64,000 nt of DNA from Antedon mediterranea (Eukaryota > Echinodermata > Crinoidea > Comatulida > Antedonidae), in contig NC_092672.1 of the NCBI RefSeq assembly GCF_964355755.1, positions 32,982,501 to 33,046,500 of the forward strand. The letters run 5' to 3'. The notes under the pieces were generated by a model, which was given only the letters and a program-made list of their open reading frames with translations, was not told where the DNA came from and did no database searches. The position numbers were made by a program, and so were the translations under genes. Shown in pieces: positions 1-11,925 of the stretch. Numbering within the stretch: position 1 is the stretch's first letter; every line of letters begins with the position of its first letter.

Positions 1-1300
1 CCTCCAATGGACAATTTGCAGTTTTTTGGCTATAACTCTTGAAATCTATGGAGTATTTTCTAAAAAATGCTTGTGCATTTGCAGAAACGTATTTAGAATT
101 TTTTTAGATAAAATTATTACCGTATAAACGGTTATTCATCGAGTAAATGACGATTTAAAATCTTAAAATCAACGGTTTTTTTCTGGCAATACCGAAGTTG
201 GCCTGGCAACGTTGTCCGGGATACAGCTCCGTGCGCAATGATGCGTATCCATATTTTCCGTTCGTGTATTTTGTATCGTTCGTAATTTATACTGCTAAAA
301 TGTGTTAGTTTCTTTAGTTTTTAGTTTAGCAGAATTAAATTAGTAATATGAGATGATAATTTATTTGTCACGAATCAGGCAGTTCGAAAACGAATTTTAT
401 TCATATTTTACTTTGGCTTGACAATGAGCGCAGCAAGTTGTTGATATCGCTTTGGTCCTTGGATGCACATGAAACGGAGCCTCGCCGCATGATGTGGGTG
501 GTGGATCGACTCCGCGCACTGGATTGGGTGGGGCCTAGGCCTAGTAAAGGTTTGGGAGGTAGGTCTTCTAAATTCGGGTTTTAGAACAAACGAAGTACAT
601 TTTAGGAACCTATATTTCAACAACATTAGATATTGAATAAATTAGTATTAGTGTCAACGCTTCGCGTATCTTTCCAGGCCGTCGATCATTCACTGACTAT
701 CGGGCGGCATACACGCTCTTGATATCATTGTGTGTATATGTGACGTCGTGAATATAGAGGCTTCCGACGGCCGTTGAAATAGAATATTGCAATGGCGTGA
801 GTAATTTTCGCTAATTTACCATGGTATCTTAAAATTTCGTTTTTACTCAAAATACTATACATTTTGTTTTTATTTGTATGGGTTTGTGTTAATTTGATAC
901 ATTTAAATAACATGTGTGAATTTCTTGAAAATCGAAATTCCATTTCAGGTCCATTTTAAGGAGACCCCTTGACTGTAATGGTGATAGGATTAGAGAATAC
1001 GGGTGTTTTGCGATCATTAAAACATCGAAGTCTTAGATCGAGTGTTAAATGAGCATGCCTAGTACAACATAACGTTAATATGCTTATTTCACGAACATTG
1101 ATACATTTATCAATGATGTATGTTAATTAAATATTTTCTTACAGATTAGAAATGTTCTCCGAGCAAAGATTTCTCCCGACTAAAATGAATATTGGTATAT
1201 GATTCGATCGACTGGAAAACGCCATATGTCACCTTCACATTGGATGTTTCTATTTCAACCTTTACCTCAGATTGAAATAATTGTATCATGCAAGTCTAAA
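1..1300. other. No gene recognised; AT-rich intergenic DNA
   Basis: No open frame here looks like a protein, and those present are short with no recognisable composition. The stretch is plain AT-rich sequence with one slightly GC-richer patch near 480-560 that holds AGGCCTAG words. Confidence 0.5.
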
Positions 1301-1307
1301 AACGTCA

Positions 1308-2505
1308 ATAGGGTTGGTGAAATTCAGTCCAAAATACGCAGAATTTTTTCCAAAATACGTCAAGTTGAGGGCGCTATACTAATCCAAAATACGCGAGTCT
1401 TTCCAAAATACGTCGACTTGGGGGCGCTATTCATTTTCCAAAATACGCGAATTGTCCAAAATACGTCAAGTTGAAGGCGCTAGTCATTTTCCAAAATACG
1501 CAATTTGTCCAAAATACGTCAATTTGGAACCGCTTGTAATTTTCCAAAATACGTCAACTTAAGAGCGCTATTCATTTTCCAAAATACGCAATTTAAATAA
1601 CTCCTTTACTTCTTCTAACCAATTAATTATTGCTATTATTTTAATCACAATACCATATGCTTTTTATTATTATATATTATATGAAATAATTATTATGTTA
1701 GATTTCAGATTAGGTAACTTATTAGACCATAAGTACTGTACATTAAATTGAAAGCGATGTTGGTCTGTCGAGCTCGGGAAAAATATCGATTTTGTAGATC
1801 ACCAATATATAACACATACCTATCACTATACTTAAATACTATATACGTACATGCTGGTTTTGTAGCCGGTTTATGCCGCATTTAAACTAGCTACGTCTGG
1901 CAATGCAATCGTACATCGTTCAGACATTATTAACGTATATTATAGGCACTGTCTATTGACTGATGTTGGCACATATATTTGTATTGAAAAATAATAATTG
2001 GCTACTCTATGACATTTTATTTACAAAAAATTCTGCCTTCTAATACTTTCATTTATAACTAAAATGTACTTGTTTGTTTTATTCCAAGAAACTTTTTTGA
2101 ATACATTAAACTGTAATTTTACCTTACACTCTCAATATGATACATTTGGAAAGGCTCTCGTATTTTGGAAAAAAAGTTTGCCGCCCTTAAGTTGACGTAT
2201 TTTGGAAAATTACTAGCGGTCCCAAATTGCAAATTGACGTATTTTGGACAAATCGCGTATTTTGGAAATAAATAGCGCCCTCAATTTGACGTATTTTGGA
2301 CAATTCATGTATTTGGGATAATTTATAGCACCCTCAACTTGACGTATTTTGGACAATTCAAGTATTTTGGAAAATGAATAGCGCCCTCAAGTCGACGTAT
2401 TTTGGAAAGACTCGCGTATTTTGGATTAGTATAGCGCCCTCAACTTGACGTATTTTGGAAAAAAATCTGCGTATTTTGGACTGATGTTCACCAACCCGAC
2501 TCAAA
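1308..2505. mobile_element. Foldback element built of CCAAAATACG subrepeats
   Basis: The left arm (about 1,308-1,600) carries repeated units in which 'TCCAAAATACG' alternates with 'GTCAAGTTGAGGGCGCTAT'-like text at roughly 60-bp spacing. The right arm (about 2,150-2,505) is the same array in reverse complement ('CGTATTTTGGA', 'ATAGCGCCCTCAACTTGACG'). The outer ends pair as GGGTTGGTGAA and TTCACCAACCC. The middle, about 550 bp, is AT-rich with no open frame. Long inverted arms made of tandem subrepeats are the hallmark of foldback transposons. No transposase is visible, so it is non-autonomous. Confidence 0.8.
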
Positions 2506-2990
2506 AACGTAAATGTTCTATAAATTATAACAATTAATATACGCCTACACCTATTATAAAAAGACTTTTGGGACTAAACAATAAATGTAGCTACCGATTC
2601 AACCGAAAGACAAACTTTTGGAGGCAAGTTATTGATTAGACGTAGAAGTGAATTAAAAATATTATTATAATGAGCAGCCTATATGTAAACAAATTAAAAC
2701 TAGACCACATGCAATAACACGCAAGCGAACAAACGTGGATAAATCTTTTGTATTGTTGCTGCTATACCCGGGTATAATATGCAAACGGAATTATGCAGTT
2801 TATTGTTGTTGTACAAATAATGTGAAATGAAATATATTTAAATGGTCTATTATATTGTGTTTGAACTAAAAGTTTAGTTCCAACTCACGTGTGATGTTCG
2901 TTTGTCAATTGTCTATTCATGATGTCTGAGAAATCCGTGACAAATTGTGTATGTACGTATTACTGTTCAATGTATTTACCACAATCGTAT

Positions 2991-3110
2991 ATGGTGTTCC
3001 CACTAGGACATAAACACAATGACGTAAGCGCGCCGCAAGTAAATTGACGACCACGCGATGGGAATCACCAGAATTGTCGCTTGTGATTAGTCAACTCATT
3101 TAGGCCTACG
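2991..3110. mobile_element. Degenerate GTTCCCACTAG/ACGCAACG MITE copy
   Basis: It starts with GTTCCCACTAGGACATAA and continues with a GACGTAAGCGC block, a 'GCGATGG' block and a 'CGCTTGTGATTAGTCAA' block. This is the same order as in the fuller family copies at 3,950-4,311 and 37,731-37,876. The right terminal repeat is lost. Confidence 0.5.
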
Positions 3111-3137
3111 TCAATAATGTCTTTGCATTTTATTTAA

Positions 3138-3433
3138 GGCCGTGTTTCCAAAGCCGAAATTTAACCGATTAAAACAATACAAATTAATCGATAATTCACC
3201 GATAAACTGCCTGTGGAAACGGGGTTTAACCGATTTCAATCGAGAAAAAATAACCGAAAATTCTCAAATCGGATAATTATCAGATAAATGCAAAAATTGT
3301 TAAGTTAACCTTTGACCTAAAGAACAAATTGTTGCATTGTGATTGGGCATCATGCCCATTTATTTTTAAATTAATTATCTTATTGGTTAAAAAATGAACC
3401 GATAATTTTTTGTTTGGCTGCGGAAACACGGCC
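3138..3433. mobile_element. MITE with GGCCGTGTTTCC terminal inverted repeats
   Basis: The left end GGCCGTGTTTCCAAAGCCGA pairs with the right end 'TTGGCTGCGGAAACACGGCC'. Inside, 'AACCGAT' and 'ATCGGTT'-type words repeat in both orientations. The element is about 296 bp with no coding potential, typical of a MITE. Confidence 0.7.
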
Positions 3434-3572
3434 CTCGTGGAAACCACGCATTTATGGAATTGTTGTTTGTTATGGATACTGTTTTGTATCGTAAACTTTT
3501 ACGACTCAGTTGGTAATGTTGCATATTGATGGAACAGAAAGGGAATTTATAAATCCGTCCACATTATTTAAT

Positions 3573-3681
3573 GCTCTGTCTACACTATCAAAAAAGTGCC
3601 CAAATATGGTAGTGATATGCTTAAATATGCAGTGATATGACATCATCATGTCCATTATGTTTGATAGTGTAGACAAGGCTT
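3573..3681. mobile_element. Short MITE, CTCTGTCTACACTATCAAA family
   Basis: Terminal words GCTCTGTCTACACTATCAAA and 'TTTGATAGTGTAGACAAGGC' are inverted repeats. The body has the family-typical 'GCCCAAATATGGTAGTGATATG' text (one mismatch from other copies) and 'GACATCATCATGTCC'. At least eight full or partial copies occur in the window. Confidence 0.75.
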
Positions 3682-3903
3682 AAGGAAATATATTTCATGT
3701 TGCTATGAATTGTCTATAATAAATAATACTATTTGTAAATAAGCACAGTCTTTTATGAATATACTATATTCTTGTATGAGTAAGAAAATAAACACCAAAA
3801 ACGCTTGTTACAAAATATTCTTTTATTTATCAGTTATCATTTTATCATGTTACAACGGTATTTGTGTGTTGGTGGTATGAATTAGTATGCTATGTTGGGC
3901 TAA

Positions 3904-5300
3904 AGAGTGGTTTCCACTAGAACGCAACGTAACGCAATCAACGCAGCGTAAAGCGTGGTTCCCACTAGCGACGCAACGCAAGGACGTAACGCAACGCAAG
4001 TGAATTGACTAATCACAAGCGATGGCTTATTCGCTTGTGATTGCTAAAGCGTGGTTCCCACTAGAACGTAACGCAAGGATGTAAACGCAACGCAAGCGTT
4101 TTAACCAATGACAAGCGAAGTTATAGACAGCAATCACAAGCGAATAAGCCATCGCTTGTGATTGGTCAATTCAGTTGCGTTGCGTTACGTCCTTGTGTTG
4201 CGTCGCTAGTGGGAACCACGCTTAACTGTCTATAACTTCGCTTGTCATTGGTTAAAACGCTTGCGTTTCGTTTACGTCCTTGCGTTACGTTCTAGTGGGA
4301 ACCAAGCTTAAAGTGTGGTTCCCACTAGAACGCAACGCAACGTAACGCAGCGACGTATCGATTAGTAGTATCAATACCATATTTCCGTTTTTATCGTTGT
4401 TGTTTTCTTTTTTTTTCTTACGTTGCGTAGATTGCGTTACGTTGCGTAGATTGCGTTACGTTGCGTCGCTAGTGAGAACCAAGCTGAAGAAGGAAGGGCA
4501 TTTGCTAAAGCGTGGTTCCCACTAGCGACGTAACGTAACGCAAACGACGCAACGTACGAAAATGCCCTTCCAATCATTGTCTTTGCCCCCGCCTGCGTGA
4601 AATCAAACCTGTGATTTTTACAGCAATGTTGCGTCGTCGGTTAAAGATTAATTCGAAACTTCCAATAGAGGGCTGCGGCAAGAGAAATGTTTCTCTCAAA
4701 GAGTGTTTGTTTGGTAGACAGCAGCAGTGCTTTAGCCTAGACTACCGGACTGGATTGTTATGCTTGGTTACCACTAGGACGCAACGCAATGACGTAGAAG
4801 CAACGTAAAGCGTGGTTCCCACTAGAATGAAACGTAACGCAGCGACGTATCGACGCAAAGTGCTATATTGCGTAATCACAAGTGGGAACCGATGACGCAA
4901 TGCGCAACAGTGCTGCAAAAATCGCAGGTTTGATTTCACGCAGGCGGGGGAAAACACAATTATTGTAAGGGAATTTTCTTATGTTGCGTATAGATTGCGT
5001 TACGTTGCGCCGCTAGTGAGAACCAAGTTGAGTTGACCAATGACAAGCGACTTTTCGATAATCCATCGCTTGTTAAAGCTTGGTTCCCACTAGAACGTAA
5101 CGCAAGGACGTAAACGCAATGAAAGCTTTTTAACCAATGACAAGCGAAGTTATAGACAGTTAGCAATCACAAGCGAATAAGCCATCGCTTGTGATTGGTC
5201 AATTCACTTGCGTTGCATTACGTCCTTGTGTTGCGTCGCTAGTGGGAACCACGCTTTACGTTGCCTTGCGTTGCGTCCTAGTGGGAACCAAGCTTTATGT
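3904..5300. mobile_element. Cluster of nested TGGTTCCCACTAG/ACGCAACG MITEs
   Basis: At least five arms of one MITE family are packed together. The usual terminus is 'AAGCGTGGTTCCCACTAG', followed by 'ACGCAACGCAAGGACGTAA', 'ACCAATGACAAGCGA' and 'CAATCACAAGCGAATAAGCC' blocks, then the mirror image. A standard two-arm copy is at about 5,075-5,255. A block at 3,949-4,311 has four arms in interlocked order. A second subfamily (4,507-4,950), also seen at 23,484-23,705 and 58,190-58,345, carries a 'TGCGTGAAATCAAACCT' body. Short open frames here are by-products of the repeats. Confidence 0.8.
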
Positions 5301-5484
5301 GATCACCGTTACAATCCTTCTCATTTACAGTATCCATGGTCAAATGTAGCGACATATGTTGAAATCAGACGAATACAACTTACGTTTACAGTAATGTATG
5401 CAAATTTATTCACATAGTTTAATATTCTTAAGGTGGTACAGATAATTGTTTGATTTTAAATCTAACTCTTGGAAGGAAAACCTT
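5301..5484. other. Unremarkable intergenic sequence
   Basis: Nothing beyond plain AT-rich DNA is visible between the MITE cluster and the next MITE. Confidence 0.4.
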
Positions 5485-5632
5485 AAGCTCTGTCCACACT
5501 AACAAACTAGTTGGACAAAACAGTTTGATGAGCCTAAATATGGTAGTGATAATATGATGTCATCGTGTCCATATATGGGCACATCGCAATGTTTTGTCAC
5601 ATAAAGTTTGATAGTGTGTGAACAGAGCTTTA
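5485..5632. mobile_element. Short MITE, CTCTGTCTACACTATCAAA family
   Basis: It begins AAGCTCTGTCCACACTA and ends 'TAGTGTGTGAACAGAGCTTT'. In between are 'CCTAAATATGGTAGTGATA', 'GATGTCATCGTGTCC' and 'ATATGGGCACATCGCAATG', all family-typical. Confidence 0.75.
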
Positions 5633-5837
5633 GTAATGAAGAAAACCAACCAGACATTATTATTGCAAATAGAAAAGAATGTTTTAAAATTAAATGATCT
5701 GTGATAAATTTGATATGATATAACATTGGACAATACTATTAAAGAAACACATTTACGATAATCAGAAACTGCGTTCACACTGATCAATATGGACGTAGAT
5801 TAAGCATTAACTGAAACAATTAGTAGCTAAATAATAC

Positions 5838-6025
5838 CTGATTCCCACTATACACAATGTATAGTGAGGCAATACACGCAACGCAAATAATTTGACCACT
5901 CACATGCACGGTAACCCCTCCTTCCTACCCTACTACAACGGATTATCCGAACTTTCTGCGTTGCGCGTACGTTTTAGCCTTGCGCGTACGTTCGCGCGCC
6001 CTCCTAGTGAGTGTACCAAGCTTGT
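5838..6025. mobile_element. Diverged TTCCCACTA/ACGCAACG MITE copy
   Basis: It starts 'GATTCCCACTATACAC' and contains 'ACGCAACGCAAATAATTTGACC' (truncated family text), 'GGATTATCCGAACTTTC' and 'CGTTGCGCGTACG'. It ends 'CCTAGTGAGTGTACCAAGCTT', which is the family's right terminus. Confidence 0.6.
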
Positions 6026-6756
6026 GCTTAGCTCTGGCATTGATCTTATTGATAACTATTTCCACAGTTTTTATCGAGATGCTTTTGAGATAAATGTCAG
6101 GTCCGTAATAAAATAAATATCGAAACTTGAACAGAGTGAAAAAGTAGTTATTGTTGACAGTGTGTTGTTGTTATACTTTAAAAGTTAACACCATTTGGAA
6201 GAATAATTTTGATGGATATGCATTTTTATTTCTCGCGCAGACAAACCCTAACAAGTAAAAGATGTAACTTTGTTATACCTCTTATTATGTTCAATGGTGA
6301 CATTTGATGCCAGATAATTTAGATGAAAATAAATTGTAATTTATGAATCTTTATTCAAACTATTATTTTACATTCATTATTAAGAACCACACAACATGAA
6401 ATAAACTTATTGTTAGACAATGAAGAGATATAGCAGCTAGACCAGTTATACTGTAATTTTTGTTTTAAAAAACGAAAGCTTAGACTGGTCACTTTATGCA
6501 AATATTGGCCAGTTTTGAATAAGAAATAAGGTGTTCGTTAATACTTACCTACAATTAACAAAAATTCAATTCTAATCTTACTAGCTACATATAATGGTTT
6601 TGTGCAAACTTTGGACGTTTTACGCCCATGCCAATTGGATCAAATTTCAGCGATTGTCTGGCAACATTTACAGTTCTTCCAATTTTAAATTGTACAATGA
6701 AATACACATTATGATACAATAGTTGCCAGAAAATGCAATTTTTCCTTGATAATAAT
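6026..6756. other. No gene recognised; AT-rich intergenic DNA
   Basis: No supported open frame, RNA gene or clear repeat is visible in this stretch. Confidence 0.4.
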
Positions 6757-7246
6757 GAAACTACCCCATCAAATGTCAATTGACAAAAAACTTCGATAAA
6801 AAAGAAGTGTAAATATCTAATTACGTCATTACGGTTAAAATTTAGGAAAAAATTTATGAAAACGCCAATTATGCATAAATTGAATCATTACATTAAAACT
6901 TTAGTAAAATCATGTCTTAAAATTTAAATTTGTTATTTGGATTATACGGTACGTTTACTTTTACGAACCAAAAATATATTGATATATACATTATATGTAT
7001 TATTGTATTCGTTGCAGCTGGTGTTTATATTAAATTGAACTCGAAATTCATTAAAGCTAAAACGAGTAGAATTAAAAAGAACAATTATCGGGTTAATAGT
7101 CGATATAAAAGGCGAATCAGAACGATTTCTAAACAGGGCAAAACAACAATTTTGAGGTTGAATTACCGGCGGTGACGTGACTGGGGCACACTGTATTTTA
7201 ACGCAAAGATTCTTCTGCCGTTTTTGACATGATGGGGTAATTTCAA
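6757..7246. mobile_element. Candidate non-autonomous element with ACCCCATCA inverted ends
   Basis: 'ACTACCCCATCAAATGTCAA' near 6,762 is mirrored by 'TTGACATGATGGGGTAATTT' ending at about 7,245. The roughly 450 bp between them hold a frame at 6,930-7,175 that lacks an ATG start and resembles no known protein. The inverted ends support a small DNA transposon, but only one copy is present. Confidence 0.5.
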
Positions 7247-9800
7247 ATACCGACAGTACTTATCGAAAATATGTATTTAAAATACTGTACATAATTATAT
7301 ACCAATAGAATAATTTAACAACGTAAAACCTGTTTTACAGGAAAAGCGACATATTGATTACACAAAAATTAACATGCTTGCTATACACAATTTCATTGTA
7401 AAGCACCAAATAAGGTTTTAAAAACGCCACTAAAAATCTGGAATCACTGCATACGGTCAGGACTCACTACTAAACACTCCAATGACACGGTGTGGAGCGT
7501 AGATGTCACGTGTGTGTAGGACGTCGCATCTACGCGCCAAGCGTCGAATACTTGATGACGTAAACAAATTCGTCATGCAACGTTCGAATGACGCGTTTAA
7601 CACGTGACAAATGAGATTCCTCCTTTGAATTGACCATATCCGGCCGCACTGCCGTGTCTTGGAACCAAGTTTAGCAAAGATACAATTTCGTCTGGGCTTA
7701 ACTACTATTAGGCCTATACAAACAATTAACCAATTTGGACTACTAGTTTAAACAATATAACAGAGTAATTTTGCATTACTAACATTACTTGATGTGTGTG
7801 AACATAGAAAATGACCGTGTACTAGCATTTATATAAGAACGCACATCCCATTATTCACAAGATATCTAAATATTGCATTTTGTAGATTCAGAAACGACCG
7901 AATATACTAAAAAGTTAATAGAAAGCGCTGTGGATATTTTCCCGACATAGGCCTACTAACATATTTATCGTCAATCTAGTAAAGCTTTTTGTTGACCAAT
8001 CACAAGCGATGGATTATCCGAACAGGAGCTTGTGATTTCAATGGCGGAACAATATCCAGAGCGTTTTCAGACAGAACATTTTTCCAAATTTTCCTGGAGA
8101 GAATCTCATTCTTCATATACAGTAATTAATTCATGTGATTTATTTGTACACCATGCCCTCAACTGGGTCGGATTGGAATATCATTGGACAGACGATTTTA
8201 AAGATTAAAATAGACATGCTTTGTACAACGATGTAGGTATAGTTTTAACGAGACAACCCGGTACTGAATAAACTGTTAATACATTCTGCGCACACTTAGA
8301 CAATTATGAGCGTGCGCAGAATAACTAACGAGGACTCCTAATAATGTATACTCGGACTAACACAAGAAAGTGGTAACACAATTACATTCAAGTATTCCTT
8401 GCGTTGGGATATCTCGAAGGTAGTATGTAGAGGGCAGTAGACACAAATTTAAACCAACAATAGAGGGCAGTAGATAACAATAACTAGATTGCTTTTAACC
8501 AAATGATGAGGGGATGGGGGAAGGAACCCAACTCTGTGCACTCTCTACTTATTACCACTTTCTTGGCATCTTGAATATGATAACAACTATAATTAGGCCT
8601 ACGTACACTATTTAAAAAACTTAAAAAATAAATTCTTGTGCAGTTCCATCCAAAATTTACAATCAAGAAAGTACATATCTTATTATTAGACTACCTTAAA
8701 AAAAAGTTGCACATTGGAGTAAATATAACACTGAAAAATAAGTAATTTTGGTTATCATCTCATTGGCATACTTGCGGAATACAAATTACTTCTTTATAGT
8801 GCATTTAAGATGTTGAGAACATTACATTTTTTTACCAACAAATAGTTTAACGTCATCACTGACTCTGGCCACTGGGTGGCGCCCTCTAGTTTCAAAGGCA
8901 TATAAACGCCATTATTATACCACTCTCATTTTTATACAACTATTTGTTTAAAACTTAAAAAAATCTTAGATCTTATTAACCGGTTATTACACACAACTAG
9001 TACAAATCTTAACAATTAATGTATTGAATACGATAAAAGATTTGTTTAACATTTAACTTAATATAAACAGAGTGTACGCTCAAAGCGATATACTAGTTGC
9101 ACACAAAGGCTGTCTAAAAAGAGCCATAAAGTTTAACTTTGTACAAAACACCTTCCCACTACTTTTAATTGCAGTATTACACGATATTATTCAACTTAAC
9201 GTCACCCAAATGTACAAGACAGGGCTCTTTTAAAATAAAACGCAATTATTACAAACTTATATTATACTCCCCAAACCACCTTTTCCACCCCTTCCTCTGC
9301 CCAGCGCCCTCCCCAAAACAAATGAATACAAAAATAACACTATTAATAAATAATTAAAAGAAACACCCGGCCAAAAAAAAAGGACGCTTCATTGCTCATC
9401 CATTTTACCATGTCATCGTTTTTTTCTTTGGAATCATTTTGTGTTTCCATTTACAAAATCGGATATCGCCATCTATTTGACTAAAACTATGACCTTCTGA
9501 CAAGGCACAGCCGAATAATTAAGTTCGTATTCATTTTTCGCAAGCACGCCCCATACGAAGCTACATTCTATATTTTACATTAATTACATATTAGCAACTT
9601 TTGAAATCTTATTAAAGTTAGCTAAAATACCGTACACTAATTAATTTTAAAGTTAATCTGGCAAAAGTTATCAAACACTTATTTTTGATAAACTAATATG
9701 TGGCCATGAAGCAAGCTTCCACGCGCGCACGCACGCGTGTCTAACGCTTTTGTCTCAAACGTTAATCAAAGCATTTATTAAATCATTTCTTTACATTGTA
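7247..9800. other. No gene recognised; intergenic DNA
   Basis: AT-rich sequence with a small MITE relic near 7,990-8,045 ('ACCAATCACAAGCGATGG'). At 9,719-9,740 there is an alternating purine/pyrimidine run (ACGCGCGCACGCACGCG). No coding exon is recognised. Confidence 0.4.
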
Positions 9801-9805
9801 AAGCT

Positions 9806-9955
9806 CGATTCCAACTTATGCGCAACGCAAGGACGTAACAACCGCATCGCAAATAATTTGACCAATCACGACGCGATGGAGTATCAGAACTGTCGCTTGT
9901 TGTGATTGGTCAACTCATTTGCGTTGTGCGTACGTCGTTGCGTTATGTCAATGTT
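9806..9955. mobile_element. TTCCAACT/ACGCAACG MITE copy
   Basis: The order 'CGCAACGCAAGGACGTAA', 'AATAATTTGACCAATCAC', 'GCGATGGAGTATC', 'TGTGATTGGTCAA' and 'GCGTACGTCGTTGCG' matches the two-arm family copies. The terminal CCCACTAG words have decayed. Confidence 0.6.
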
Positions 9956-10489
9956 GAAAACAACCATTCACAACAAATACATTACACTGGTCTGATAATG
10001 GCTAATTATACAACAGAAGCAGATAGACCATATCAACATTATCAATCCAATACTCGCAGTATTATACAATAGCTTTAATCAAATAAAGAAATAAAAACAA
10101 ATAATTTCAATACGGAAAAATATTAATTTCTTTTTTAACCCGCCGCCTTGTTTCAATCTTTACCCACGGGTTCAATAAAATAGCTTTTATATCAATTCAA
10201 TAAAGTAATAGAAAGAAATATCGTAACAAATTTCATTATGAAAAATATTAATTTCTTATTTATCCCGCCGCCGTGTACATATAAAATAAACCCACCATGA
10301 TATAAAATCTATAAATTAGCATTCGGAATTACGGTTAAAAGATTTAGAAAAAAAAAACAACTCTTTGATGGCCATTTTGGAACTAAAATTTCTGTTTCAG
10401 AGTAGGCCTAAGTACTGCAAAATATATTTTTTTTGTAAAAGGCACTTGTCCAGTCTTTTCGCGTACAATCAACATCATGTTACCACGAT

Positions 10490-10768
10490 CTAATACTCGA
10501 AATAACTAAGAATAACTCGGTGAATTGGTATAAAAAAAATACCAACAATCGCGATGTATATTGTGCATTTATTGCACAAAGCATAAACCCTATGCGGCGG
10601 ACTGTTGGATTTAATTCGGACCATAGATATACTACAGTGGAACTGTACTTGAGAGTCAACTGGGCTGAGCGAAATCAGCCCATTTATTATCTATTATTTT
10701 TAGAAAATGTTAACTGTTTTTTGTTTTTATTTGAGAAATAAAAATTATTGATTGATTGATTGATTGAA
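10490..10768 (+). mobile_element. LINE/SINE-like 3' end with (TTGA) tail
   Basis: The unit ends in 'AATAAAAATTATTGATTGATTGATTGATTG', a short tetranucleotide tail preceded by an AATAAA-like word, as in 3' ends of CR1/L2-type retroposons. The upstream text 'GACTGTTGGATTTAATTCGG...CTGTACTTGAGAG' has no intact coding frame. An inverse-oriented element with a similar tail lies at 37,515-37,700. The family assignment is inference. Confidence 0.45.
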
Positions 10769-10769
10769 A

Positions 10770-11415
10770 TGGCCACCGTATATCAGTTAAAACATTATTT
10801 TATAAAATTGATAACTCTGATAAAACTATTAAGAAACACAGAGACATAAACATATATTAAAAAAATATTTTTGTTGTATAAAATGAAATCTATGTTTATG
10901 GCTTAAGAGATTAATTTCTTGGCAAGTCTTTAACATAAACGAGAGAACGTTCAGTACGCTATACATAGTACGTCGTAGTAGTGGTGTATGGGGAGGCGCG
11001 ACTCAAAACTGGCGTACGATACAGTATGTTTGACCAATTGGTACAGTTATTTTTTATGGTTCCCCACTCTCCGTAGTGAGACGCTTTTTGAGCGGTAAAG
11101 TTGACTCTCTAGCTTTAATTGTATAGCCTCTTTGTGTAGCATGTACTTGACAACCATTTTTCTTAAGTAACTAAAAAAAATGTTCTTTAGACTAGAGAGT
11201 ACATTATAAATTTGAGAGATTGTTTAAAAAAAGATTTAGCAATTTAAAAAATTTTGCAATTTGAGAGATTTTTAGTATGGAAATATTGGTTAGACATATT
11301 CTAGACTGTTCTTTGGTAATTGTGCTTTTTCTAGCAGTTCCTATTGCTGTAGTCGTTAAATATAAATAAATAAGTTATCAATCATTGTTTTTATCATCAG
11401 ATGGTTGCCGTTCAC
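10770..11415. other. No gene recognised
   Basis: AT-rich sequence. Nothing repeated or coding was recognised. Confidence 0.4.
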
Positions 11416-11417
11416 CA

Positions 11418-11925
11418 GTAGTTGGTGGTGGTGTTGATTGTTGCTCCCACAAAATGGTTGCTGCTCTCACCAGATGGTTGTTGTTGGTTGTTGCTCTCAC
11501 CAATGGTTGTTATTGGTTGCTGCTCTCACCAGCTGGTTGTTAATTGTTGTTGCTCTCCCCAGATGGTTGTTATTGGTTGTTGCTCTCACCAGATGGTTGT
11601 TATTGGTTGCTGTTCTCACCAGATGGTTGTTATTGGTTGTTGCTCTCACCAGATGGTTGTTATTGGTTGTTGCTGCTCTCACCAGATGGTTGTTATTGGT
11701 TGTTGCTCTCACTAGATGGTTGTTATTGGTTGTTGCTCTCACCCGATGGTTGTTATTGGTTGTTGCTCTCACTAGATGGTTGTTATTGGTTGTTGCTCTC
11801 ACCCGATGGTTGTTATTGGTTGTTGCTCTCACCAGATGGTTGTTGTTGTTGGTTGCTGCTTCCACTAGACGGTTGTTGTTGGTTGCTGTTCTCACCAGAT
11901 GGTTGTTGCTCTCACCAGATGGTGA
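11418..11925. repeat. 30-bp minisatellite
   Basis: About seventeen tandem units of roughly 30 bp, reading 'GGTTGTTATTGGTTGTTGC' plus 'TCTCACCAGAT'. The first and last units are more diverged, with a few 3-bp indels. Because the unit length is a multiple of three and lacks stops in several frames, the array produces open frames on both strands. These are not evidence of a gene. Confidence 0.92.

Noticed and set aside
4611-5417. Several short frames between 4.6 and 5.4 kb
   Set aside because: All fall in the MITE cluster and repeat the same peptides ('RCITS..', 'ALRPSGNQAL') from the terminal repeats.
6930-7175. Open frame with a hydrophobic N-terminus as a small membrane protein
   Set aside because: No ATG start, no splice context, and it lies between inverted ends of a candidate transposon.
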